From: an uncultured Bacteroidales bacterium
GTDB lineage: Bacteria > Bacteroidota > Bacteroidia > Bacteroidales > WCHB1-69
DNA: 5,077 nucleotides
Direction of reading: 5' to 3'
Assembly (NCBI GenBank): GCA_900321845.1
Contig: ONXT01000091.1
Coordinates: forward strand, 1 to 5,077
Shown: positions 1-5,077 of the stretch, in pieces
Layout of the letters: every line of letters starts with the position of its first letter
Numbering within the stretch: position 1 is the first letter of the stretch
Made by a program: the position numbers and the translations under genes
The notes under the pieces: model-generated
Database searches by the model: none
What the model was told of the DNA's origin: nothing
Seen by the model: only the letters and a program-made list of their open reading frames with translations

Positions 1-1428
1 CGCGAATTCCGCAACCGGATAGCCCATCATATTGGCGAAAGTCTCTATGAATGAGCCGCATCCTGACGAGCATGCTTCGTTGATTTCCATCCTTCGGATG
101 GAACCGTTATCTACAAAAATCGCCTTCATGTCCTGTCCGCCGATGTCTAAGACGAACGTGACAGCGGGTTCTACTTGCTTGGCGGCGGAAAAATGCGCCA
201 TCGTTTCCACAATCCCGTAGTTGAAATTGAATGCGGTTTTGATGAGGTTTTCGCCGTAGCCGGTTACGCAACTTGCCCCGATGATGAGATTGTCGGGGCA
301 TGAAACTTGCTCGTACAACGTTTTCAGCATCTCGCAGAAATTGCGGAAACTGTCGCCGTTATTTCGTTGATAATCAGAGTAAACAACCTGACCCTGCTCA
401 TTGAGAAGCACCAATTTGGTGGTTGTGCTGCCCGAGTCCACGCCGAGAAAATAGGGGGTGGGGTGGTCGGTTTTAAGTTCGCCGCGGGGCACACGGTACA
501 CGTTTTTCAATCCGAGCCAGCGGCCGTATTCTTCTTGGGAATGGAAAAGCGCATCCAGGCGGTCGCTGTAGTCCTCAGAACGTGTATTTTCTTGATTCTT
601 AAATAATTGCAGAATGTCTTGCATGGATACCGTGCCTTTGCAGTAGGTATCGGTCAGCAGGGCACACCCTGTTGCCGGCACCAATTGGGCATTGTCGGGG
701 AGAAGAGCATCTTCCTCTTTGAGGTGTAGGATGTTGAGAAAGTGTTTTTTCAGTTCGGGTAAAAAGGCGAAGGGACCGCCGCAGAAGAAGACCTTAGGGG
801 TGATGTCCATGCCGCGTGCGAGCGATGCGATCACCTGCAAGGCGACGGCGTTGAAGACGGAGGAGGCGATGTCGGCGCGGCTGATGTTGCGGCTGATGAG
901 GTTTTGTATGTCGGTTTTGGAGAACACGCCGCAGCGGGATGCAATCGGGTAGGTGTTTTCAGCCTTCTCTGCCAGCGCGTTGAGCTCTTTGGTCCCCACG
1001 CCCAGCAGTGTGGCGGTCTGGTCGATGAATGCACCCGTGCCGCCGGCGCAACTGCCATTCATACGGATGTCGGGAACCTTGCCCTTCTCAAAGAAAATCA
1101 TCTTGCTGTCCTCGCCGCCCATGTCGATGAACGTTCCCACTTCGGGATAGCGCTGTTTGACCATCTCGGCGGCGGCTACCACCTCTTGCACAAAACCGAA
1201 ATCGTGCCGGTGCGCATAGCCCATTCCGACGGAGCCAGTCATTACAATGCGAAGGTCGCAATCTCCCATCGCAGCATAAAATTCCTTGGCAATCTCCTCA
1301 GCGGTATGCCTGATATTGGCATAGTGTCGCTTGTAAGCGGAAAAAACAAGGTCTCCATCCGCATTTAAAACCGCTGTCTTCATCGTAGTGGAACCGATGT
1401 CAATCCCTACGCAGTAAGTATTTCCCAT
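1..1428 (-). CDS. 2-hydroxyacyl-CoA dehydratase activase-type protein, tandem ASKHA domains (partial, C-terminus off window)
   Basis: I translated the minus strand from the ATG at 1428-1426; it stays open for 476 codons to base 1, so the stop lies outside. Domain 1 (about residues 4-260) has the BadF/BcrA/HgdC ATPase motifs: GIDIGSTTMK (8-17), TGSVGMGY (64-71), DMGGEDSK (102-109), a Cys in NGSCAGGTG (C127), a second Cys in SRCGVF (C166) and FCGGP (215-219). Domain 2 begins near residue 327 with GVDSGSTTTK (329-338), then TGYGE, DIGGQDMK (428-435) and NEACSSGCGSF (C453). In the archetype HgdC, a homodimer holds one [4Fe-4S] cluster through two Cys per subunit and uses ATP to drive electron transfer to the dehydratase. 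By inference, the two domains here form a pseudo-dimer in one chain. Related Bacteroidota and Clostridia proteins run to about 1,400 residues, with DUF2229 and HgdB-like parts after the activase domains; whether that holds here cannot be seen. It is cytoplasmic, with no signal peptide. It is transcribed divergently from the ABC ATPase gene. Confidence 0.93.
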   Translation of the reverse strand, partial: MGNTYCVGIDIGSTTMKTAVLNADGDLVFSAYKRHYANIRHTAEEIAKEFYAAMGDCDLRIVMTGSVGMGYAHRHDFGFVQEVVAAAEMVKQRYPEVGTFIDMGGEDSKMIFFEKGKVPDIRMNGSCAGGTGAFIDQTATLLGVGTKELNALAEKAENTYPIASRCGVFSKTDIQNLISRNISRADIASSVFNAVALQVIASLARGMDITPKVFFCGGPFAFLPELKKHFLNILHLKEEDALLPDNAQLVPATGCALLTDTYCKGTVSMQDILQLFKNQENTRSEDYSDRLDALFHSQEEYGRWLGLKNVYRVPRGELKTDHPTPYFLGVDSGSTTTKLVLLNEQGQVVYSDYQRNNGDSFRNFCEMLKTLYEQVSCPDNLIIGASCVTGYGENLIKTAFNFNYGIVETMAHFSAAKQVEPAVTFVLDIGGQDMKAIFVDNGSIRRMEINEACSSGCGSFIETFANMMGYPVAEFA

Positions 1429-1443
1429 AGATTAATAGCTTAA

Positions 1444-1461
1444 TTTAATAGGTCTATTAAA
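1444..1461. promoter_or_regulatory. operator-like palindrome in the activase leader
   Basis: TTTAATAG-GT-CTATTAAA is an inverted repeat with perfect 8-bp arms and a 2-bp centre. A further direct copy of TTAATAG lies at 1432-1438, 13 bp from the copy at 1445-1451. The palindrome begins about where the minus-strand transcript should start (7 bases past the -7 element), and the extra half-site lies just before the activase ATG. That position suits a repressor binding site. An AT-rich leader can produce such symmetry by chance, so function is inferred. Confidence 0.4.
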
Positions 1462-1469
1462 AACGGCGG

Positions 1470-1477
1470 CAAAAGTA
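1470..1477 (-). promoter_or_regulatory. Bacteroidota-type -7 element for the activase gene
   Basis: On the minus strand this reads TACTTTTG, matching TAnnTTTG, the -7 consensus of the Bacteroidota primary sigma factor. It sits 41 bases upstream of the activase ATG, and transcription would start near 1463. The only -33-like sequence (TTGG at 1495-1492) is closer than usual, so the upstream half is not convincing. Confidence 0.5.
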
Positions 1478-1547
1478 GTAAAAATTTCGGTCCAAGACGT
1501 TGACTCTGACATTTTATTCTCCTATTCTGTATGAAATAAATTAATCG

Positions 1548-1555
1548 TATTTTTG
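1548..1555 (+). promoter_or_regulatory. Bacteroidota-type -7 element for the ABC ATPase gene
   Basis: TATTTTTG matches TAnnTTTG. Initiation is predicted near 1562, giving a leader of about 47 bases to the ATG at 1609. This placement helps decide the start codon, because the in-frame GTG at 1561 would lie at or before the transcript's first base. A -33 match is weak (TTCTG at 1525-1529). Confidence 0.55.
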
Positions 1556-1608
1556 CAGTCGTGCAAATCCAAGGTTTGCGCTCTATTCGTTTCACCTATT
1601 CATTATTG

Positions 1609-3339
1609 ATGAACTGCCTGCAAATAGAAGACTTTTCGCTGGATTTAAGGAATGACGAGGAGTGGAAATCCATTCTCCATCATGTCTCTTTTAATTTGAA
1701 AAGGGGGGAAACGTTGGGCATTGTGGGAGAGTCCGGATCCGGCAAGTCGGTGACGGCTTTGTCGGTGATGCGCCTCCTCAGCCCGAAGATTTCCCGCATT
1801 CAAAGCGGTAAAATCCTGTTCACGCCTGCTTCCTCCGAAGAATCTTCCGAGCCTGTTGATTTGCTTTCGCTTAGTGAAAAGGAGATGCGCCACATCCGCG
1901 GAAGCAAAATCGGGATGATTTTTCAAGAGCCGATGACCTCACTCAATCCTGTTCTCCGCTGCGGCGAACAGATTATGGAGGCGTTGAAACTGCACACTTC
2001 GCTCACGAAACAGGAGGCCAAGCAGCGTGTGATTGATTTGTTCAACGAGGTGATGCTGCCACGTCCGGAGAAGATTTTCGCTTCCTATCCGCACGAACTT
2101 TCCGGCGGCCAGAAGCAGCGCGTGATGATTGCGATGGCCATCTCTTGCAACCCCGACATCCTCATCGCCGACGAGCCGACCACCGCCCTTGACGTGACCG
2201 TTCAAAAGGGCATCCTCGAACTCATTCAACAGCTCCAGCGCGAGCATGGGATGAGCGTCATCTTCATCACCCATGATTTGGGGGTGGTGGCGCAAATTGC
2301 TGATAATGTGGTGGTTCTGTTTAAAGGGAATGTGGTGGAACAGGGAGATGTGAAGGAGATTTTCCATCATCCGAAGCATCCTTACACGCAGGGGCTGATT
2401 GCCTGCCGTCCCTCGCTGGACAAGCGTTTGGAAAAACTGCCCACCGTTGCGGATTTCCTTCAGGCGCATGAGGAGGGTGGAAAACCGCTGTCATTCAAAG
2501 AGATAATGAGCGATGAACGCAAGGCACGCCACAAAAAGCTCTATCAAGCCGAGCCGCTCATCCGTATTGAAAACCTGACCAAGAAATATGCGCTGCGGAG
2601 GGAGAAGCTCTTTGCGCGCCGCGAGTATGTGTATGCGCTTGACCACGTTTCCCTCGACATTTACGAAGGCGAGACCTTGGGGTTGGTAGCCGAGTCGGGC
2701 TGCGGCAAAACCACGCTCGGACGTACGCTCCTCCGACTGATAGAGCCCGACGAAGGCAGGATTTTTTATCGCAATCAAGATATCACCCACATTCCGCAAC
2801 GACAGATGCGCAAGTTGCGCAAGGATTTGCAGATCATCCTGCAAGATCCGTATTCTTCTTTGAACCAAAGACTTACCATTGGTGATGCCATTATGGAGCC
2901 GATGCAGGTGCACCATCTTTTTGCCAATAATGCGGAGAGAAGGGAGCGCGCGTTGGCATTGTTGGAGCGCGTGGGAATGAACGAAAGCCATTTTTACCGG
3001 TATCCGCACGAATTTTCGGGCGGGCAGCGCCAACGCATCTCCATTGCGCGCGCGTTGGCGGTGAACCCGAAGTTCATCATCTGCGACGAGTCGGTCTCGG
3101 CGCTCGATGTCTCCGTTCAGGCGCAGGTACTCAACCTTTTGAATGAATTGAAGCACGAATTCCACTTCACCTACATCTTCATTTCGCACGATTTGTCGGT
3201 GGTGAAGTTCATGTCGGACCGGATGGCGGTGATGCAGAACGGGCACGTGGTGGAAATGAACGAGGCGGACGAGGTTTACCTGCATCCGCAAACCGACTAC
3301 ACACGGAAGCTGATCGATGCGATTCCGCGGATTGAGTAG
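1609..3339 (+). CDS. fused double-ATPase subunit of a DppD/DppF-type (oligopeptide/nickel) ABC importer
   Basis: This 576-residue protein carries two complete ABC nucleotide-binding domains. Domain 1 has Walker A GESGSGKS (40-47), Q-loop Q106, signature LSGGQ (164-168), Walker B ILIADEP (184-190) and H-loop H222, then an Oligo_HPY tail containing HPKHPYT (254-260). Domain 2 has Walker A AESGCGKT (361-368), Q-loop Q412, signature FSGGQ (469-473), Walker B ending CDES (492-495), H-loop H527 and a second tail HPQTDYT (559-565). All residues for ATP hydrolysis are present in both halves. The layout is like the fused YejF and GsiA subunits, which energise peptide or glutathione import from the cytoplasmic face of the membrane. 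I chose ATG 1609 over an in-frame GTG at 1561: the extra 16 residues match no ABC sequence and the promoter sits too close. No permease or solute-binding gene adjoins it, so the substrate is unknown and its partners must be encoded elsewhere. Confidence 0.93.
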   Translation: MNCLQIEDFSLDLRNDEEWKSILHHVSFNLKRGETLGIVGESGSGKSVTALSVMRLLSPKISRIQSGKILFTPASSEESSEPVDLLSLSEKEMRHIRGSKIGMIFQEPMTSLNPVLRCGEQIMEALKLHTSLTKQEAKQRVIDLFNEVMLPRPEKIFASYPHELSGGQKQRVMIAMAISCNPDILIADEPTTALDVTVQKGILELIQQLQREHGMSVIFITHDLGVVAQIADNVVVLFKGNVVEQGDVKEIFHHPKHPYTQGLIACRPSLDKRLEKLPTVADFLQAHEEGGKPLSFKEIMSDERKARHKKLYQAEPLIRIENLTKKYALRREKLFARREYVYALDHVSLDIYEGETLGLVAESGCGKTTLGRTLLRLIEPDEGRIFYRNQDITHIPQRQMRKLRKDLQIILQDPYSSLNQRLTIGDAIMEPMQVHHLFANNAERRERALALLERVGMNESHFYRYPHEFSGGQRQRISIARALAVNPKFIICDESVSALDVSVQAQVLNLLNELKHEFHFTYIFISHDLSVVKFMSDRMAVMQNGHVVEMNEADEVYLHPQTDYTRKLIDAIPRIE

Positions 3340-3463
3340 CCGGCTCTCTGCATGGCGGAATGAAATTAGTGCCTGCTATCGGAAAATGGTTAAGTGATTA
3401 TACTTTTCCTTATAGTAATTGCACGCTTGGTCATAAATAGTGCCGTGGACTGATGTGGATATA

Positions 3464-3523
3464 AAAATCAACATTATTTCAAATTACCTAAAAAAAATTA
3501 CCTAAAAAAAATAATGTGATTTT
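3464..3523. repeat. imperfect inverted repeat (about 15 bp per arm)
   Basis: The left arm AAAATC-A-ACATTATTT (3464-3479) is complementary to the right arm AAATAATGTGATTTT (3509-3523), with one bulged A at 3470. The 29-base loop holds most of two copies of a 14-bp tandem repeat. The stem has only two G-C pairs, so in RNA it would be modest in strength. It could be a weak terminator for the ABC gene, a DNA-level regulatory structure or a relic of a small mobile element. Nothing in the sequence decides between these. Confidence 0.4.
3484..3511. repeat. two exact tandem copies of a 14-bp unit
   Basis: TTACCTAAAAAAAA occurs twice head to tail (3484-3497 and 3498-3511). Two copies is the minimum, and the unit contains an A8 tract, so replication slippage is a simple origin. 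A shorter direct repeat, GTGATTTTC, follows at 3516-3524 and 3529-3537. Confidence 0.85.
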
Positions 3524-3583
3524 CTTCGGTGATTTTCAAATGTCAAAATACACATATTTTCAATCGGTGAGAAAACACTTTTC

Positions 3584-3596
3584 CGAATCGGATTCG
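3584..3596. promoter_or_regulatory. palindromic operator candidate upstream of the protease gene
   Basis: CGAATC-G-GATTCG is a perfect 6-bp inverted repeat around one base. It lies 10 bases upstream of the -7 element, between the -7 and -33 positions, where a bound protein would block RNA polymerase. A TTTTCCG direct repeat (3579-3585 and 3600-3606, 21 bp apart) brackets it. The regulator is unknown. Confidence 0.4.
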
Positions 3597-3606
3597 CTGT
3601 TTTCCG

Positions 3607-3614
3607 TATCTTTG
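3607..3614 (+). promoter_or_regulatory. Bacteroidota-type -7 element for the protease gene
   Basis: TATCTTTG matches TAnnTTTG. Transcription would begin near 3621, only about 14 bases before the ATG at 3635, so the leader is short and lacks an obvious Shine-Dalgarno site. TTTTCC at 3579-3584 stands near the -33 position but is not a good TTTG match. Confidence 0.6.
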
Positions 3615-3634
3615 CCCCCAAATTCTGACCTGCA

Positions 3635-4861
3635 ATGAATTGTAATAATTTACACCTAAAACATTCAATCACAAGGATTTGCACCATTATCATCCTCATG
3701 GTTTTGGCTGCATTCCCTGCCACCGCCCAGCGTTACAAATCCATCTCCTTTTCCCGTCACAATTTTGTGGATACGGTCAAAATAGAAATCTGGAACGGTG
3801 CAGTGATTATTCCCGTGGAAATCGAGGGCAAAGTCAGAAACCTGATGTTCGACTCGGGCGCACAGACGGGTTTCTGGGTCGGAAGCATAGAGGAGTGGAT
3901 GCAGGATATCGATAGCATCAGGGTCAGGGATTCCAACAATGAATCGCACAAAACCACCCGCGCCAAGTTCCCGCCAATGACGATGGGCTCCGTTGTCATT
4001 GAGAACTACTCGATGGTGGTGAATGAGGGTCTGGGGAATTTCGTGTGTGGGAAAATCGACGGAGCCTTGGGATTCGACCTCGTCGCCAAAGGGCTCTCGT
4101 TCAAGTTCGACACCAAAGACAGCTTGATGATTGTGACCGACCGCAAAGGGTTCTTCGCCAAGGAAGAACGGAAACAACCCGCACTGAAATACGACGGACT
4201 CACCCACCCGCGAGTGTGGGTGGATTTCCCCTTCTCCCGCGTGAGAATGCTGTTCGACATGGGCTATGTCGGGGGCTGGTTCAATCTGCCGCAAACACTG
4301 CTGAACCGCTGGTCTTCCACTGATCCGAAAATGAGACAGAAACTCGATGAGTCAACGGTTCAAGTCGATACCAGCATCAGCACGCAAGCAGGACTCTTCG
4401 GAGCCAAGAAGGATTCCGTCGTGGACAAACTGCTCTATTTTCCCGAGTTCAAAATGGGTGACCTGACATTCAAAGAGGTGTGGTGCGAGACCGGTGTACA
4501 CAACCTGGCGGTGGGCTCCGCTATGCTACAGCACCTCTCCCTGATTATCGATGCCCGCAAGAGGTGCTTGGTATTCCTTCCGCACAACGAAATCCCGGAA
4601 GTAATCGTGGAAAACGAGGTGAGCGGTCTCTCTTTTATTCTCGCAGATGAGGATGACCCTCATGGTGTCATGAAAGCCTTGGTGCGAAAGGATTCCAAGG
4701 GCTATCAAAAAGGCATCCGCACGGGTGACTACCTGATCAGCATCGACGGGATTCCCATCACAGACTATTGTACCTATTTTTTCCTGCGTCAGCAGAAGGA
4801 GGAACAACATTACCTGTTATTCCGTTCACCAGAGGGTGAGGAAAAAACGGTGGAATGGTAA
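3635..4861 (+). CDS. exported aspartyl-protease-family protein with C-terminal PDZ domain
   Basis: This 408-residue protein has an N-terminal signal peptide: a polar start with K9 and R14, a hydrophobic core from I15 to about A29, and a likely signal-peptidase I site A29-T-A31|Q32. There is no lipobox Cys, so the mature protein is probably periplasmic or secreted. Two retropepsin/pepsin-like lobes follow. Lobe 1 (about 52-170) has the catalytic motif FDSGA (D73) and the later IDGALGFDL (141-149). Lobe 2 (about 183-317) has FDMGYVGG (D208) in the active-site position and AVGSAMLQH (292-300) followed by IIDARKRCLVF. A PDZ domain spans about 328-408, with KGIRTGDYLISIDGIPI (359-375). This order matches aspartyl protease/PDZ proteins common in Bacteroidota; the substrate is unknown. 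DMG in place of DTG/DSG in lobe 2 leaves catalysis uncertain. The ATG at 3635 gives a complete signal peptide, whereas M22 would remove its charged start. The gene appears monocistronic. Confidence 0.88.
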   Translation: MNCNNLHLKHSITRICTIIILMVLAAFPATAQRYKSISFSRHNFVDTVKIEIWNGAVIIPVEIEGKVRNLMFDSGAQTGFWVGSIEEWMQDIDSIRVRDSNNESHKTTRAKFPPMTMGSVVIENYSMVVNEGLGNFVCGKIDGALGFDLVAKGLSFKFDTKDSLMIVTDRKGFFAKEERKQPALKYDGLTHPRVWVDFPFSRVRMLFDMGYVGGWFNLPQTLLNRWSSTDPKMRQKLDESTVQVDTSISTQAGLFGAKKDSVVDKLLYFPEFKMGDLTFKEVWCETGVHNLAVGSAMLQHLSLIIDARKRCLVFLPHNEIPEVIVENEVSGLSFILADEDDPHGVMKALVRKDSKGYQKGIRTGDYLISIDGIPITDYCTYFFLRQQKEEQHYLLFRSPEGEEKTVEW

Positions 4862-4878
4862 ACAAATTGGCCTTGTAT

Positions 4879-4899
4879 GGCTGTCATAGTATGGCAGCC
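4879..4899. terminator. hairpin between convergent reading frames, possible bidirectional terminator
   Basis: GGCTGTCATA-G-TATGGCAGCC folds into a stem of about nine pairs with one U-G wobble (plus-strand RNA) and a tight loop, 17 bases after the protease stop codon. No U-tract follows on either strand, so it is not a textbook intrinsic terminator. A second hairpin, GCCC-CCTACGT-GGGC (4897-4911), shares bases with it and cannot form at the same time. Confidence 0.5.
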
Positions 4900-4912
4900 C
4901 CCTACGTGGGCA

Positions 4913-4978
4913 TTATTTCTCCTGAATCTCTTTCTGCAAGCGTTCAGTCAGCAGGGGAACGATTTTGTTGATATACAT
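4913..4978 (-). CDS. possible 21-residue small protein, or the 3' remnant of a gene beyond the window
   Basis: On the minus strand, the ATG at 4978-4976 opens 21 codons ending in TAA (4915-4913). The peptide starts MYINKIVPLL and ends ERLQKEIQEK, an amphipathic, charged helix-like sequence with no recognised family. GGAGG lies five bases upstream of the ATG, which is notable because the three main genes lack one; however, those bases also encode Glu-Glu in the same frame. Reading upstream in frame gives plausible protein sequence (YPPSLPYLALEET) back to a TAA at 5038-5036, and beyond it 13 open codons ending LDDLFAVEL reach the window edge. So this may instead be the broken C-terminus of a longer minus-strand gene. 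A promoter-like element at 5076-5069 favours the small-unit reading. I cannot decide between the two. Confidence 0.3.
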   Translation of the reverse strand: MYINKIVPLLTERLQKEIQEK

Positions 4979-5068
4979 GGTTTCCTCCAACGCGAGGTAC
5001 GGGAGAGAGGGGGGGTAAGTTTGTAGCCACCGTTTTTAGAGTTCCACCGCAAACAAGTCGTCCAGCTG

Positions 5069-5076
5069 CAAAGATA
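5069..5076 (-). promoter_or_regulatory. possible Bacteroidota-type -7 element at the right edge
   Basis: On the minus strand this reads TATCTTTG, the same octamer as the protease promoter. Transcription would start near 5062 and cross the 21-codon ORF about 84 bases later. The -33 region is outside the window. If a longer gene runs in from the right, the match is a chance one inside coding sequence. Confidence 0.35.
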
Positions 5077-5077
5077 A

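Larger units (their letters stand above)
3340..3634. other. AT-rich intergenic region between the ABC ATPase and protease genes
   Basis: These 295 bases hold no credible gene. No convincing intrinsic terminator follows the ABC gene; the best candidate is a weak 6-bp stem, GGAAAA (3381-3386) with TTTTCC (3404-3409), and a 17-base loop. The middle holds an inverted repeat around two 14-bp tandem units. The right end holds the promoter and palindrome of the next gene. The A-tracts make the centre likely to be intrinsically bent. Confidence 0.6.

Noticed and set aside
904..1368. 154-codon plus-strand open frame
   Set aside because: It is antisense to the activase ASKHA motifs, which are unmistakable on the minus strand; it resembles no family.
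2491..3291. 266-codon open frame on the minus strand opposite ABC domain 2
   Set aside because: It lies wholly antisense to a strongly conserved ATPase domain, and its His/Arg/Val-rich sequence is the mirror of the sense codons. No recognisable domain.
3381..3409. terminator after the ABC ATPase gene
   Set aside because: The stem is six A/T-rich pairs with a 17-base loop and no proper U-run; too weak to call.
3484..3511. CRISPR-like repeat
   Set aside because: There are only two 14-bp units, directly abutting with no spacers, so it is a simple tandem duplication.
3502..3723. 73-codon minus-strand open frame over the protease promoter
   Set aside because: It overlaps the promoter, the palindrome and the signal-peptide codons, and ends in the A-tract repeat. 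No domain and no promoter of its own.
3665..4294. 209-codon minus-strand open frame within the protease gene
   Set aside because: It is antisense to the signal peptide and first protease lobe, with a composition typical of reverse-strand reading of real codons.
1609..4861. ABC ATPase and protease as a bacteriocin-type export/maturation system
   Set aside because: The ATPase has import-class Oligo_HPY tails and no transmembrane domain; the protease is of the aspartyl type and has its own promoter. No precursor peptide is visible between them.

Overview
The window looks like a chromosomal segment from a member of the Bacteroidota (Bacteroidales-like). The main evidence is four copies of the Bacteroidota sigma-ABfr-type -7 element TAnnTTTG (TACTTTTG, TATTTTTG, TATCTTTG twice), three of them placed directly upstream of the three clear genes. 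Other support comes from the lack of strong Shine-Dalgarno sites before these genes, an exported aspartyl protease/PDZ protein with an A-T-A|Q signal-peptidase site, and a tandem-domain acyl-CoA dehydratase activase of a type common in anaerobic Bacteroidota. This placement is an inference; no rRNA or marker gene is present.

Layout. (1) 1-1428, minus strand: the first 476 codons of a large 2-hydroxyacyl-CoA dehydratase activase-type protein with two ASKHA ATPase domains. It has no stop codon in the window, and its C-terminal part lies beyond the left edge. (2) 1429-1608: a divergent intergenic region with back-to-back TAnnTTTG promoters and a cluster of TTAATAG half-sites, including an 18-bp palindrome, in the activase leader. 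(3) 1609-3339, plus strand: a fused double-ATPase subunit of a DppD/DppF (oligopeptide/nickel) ABC importer, with no permease or binding-protein gene beside it. (4) 3340-3634: an AT-rich intergenic region with an inverted repeat enclosing two 14-bp tandem repeats, then a promoter with a CGAATC-G-GATTCG palindrome. (5) 3635-4861, plus strand: a secreted two-lobed aspartyl-protease-like protein with a C-terminal PDZ domain; the second lobe has DMG where DTG/DSG is expected. (6) 4862-5077: a strong hairpin, then on the minus strand a 21-codon ORF and, at the right edge, another TAnnTTTG element. This is either a very small transcription unit or the broken 3' end of a gene beyond the window.

The three main genes each appear to have their own promoter, so no operon is evident. 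Functionally they suggest an anaerobe that may use amino acids or peptides: peptide uptake (ABC ATPase), extracytoplasmic proteolysis (aspartyl protease) and radical dehydration of 2-hydroxyacyl-CoA (activase). That link is thematic and not demonstrated. I did not find a clearly new multi-gene system. The best leads are the regulatory palindromes, the interrupted or tiny ORF at the right end, the orphan fused ATPase and the non-canonical second protease site.
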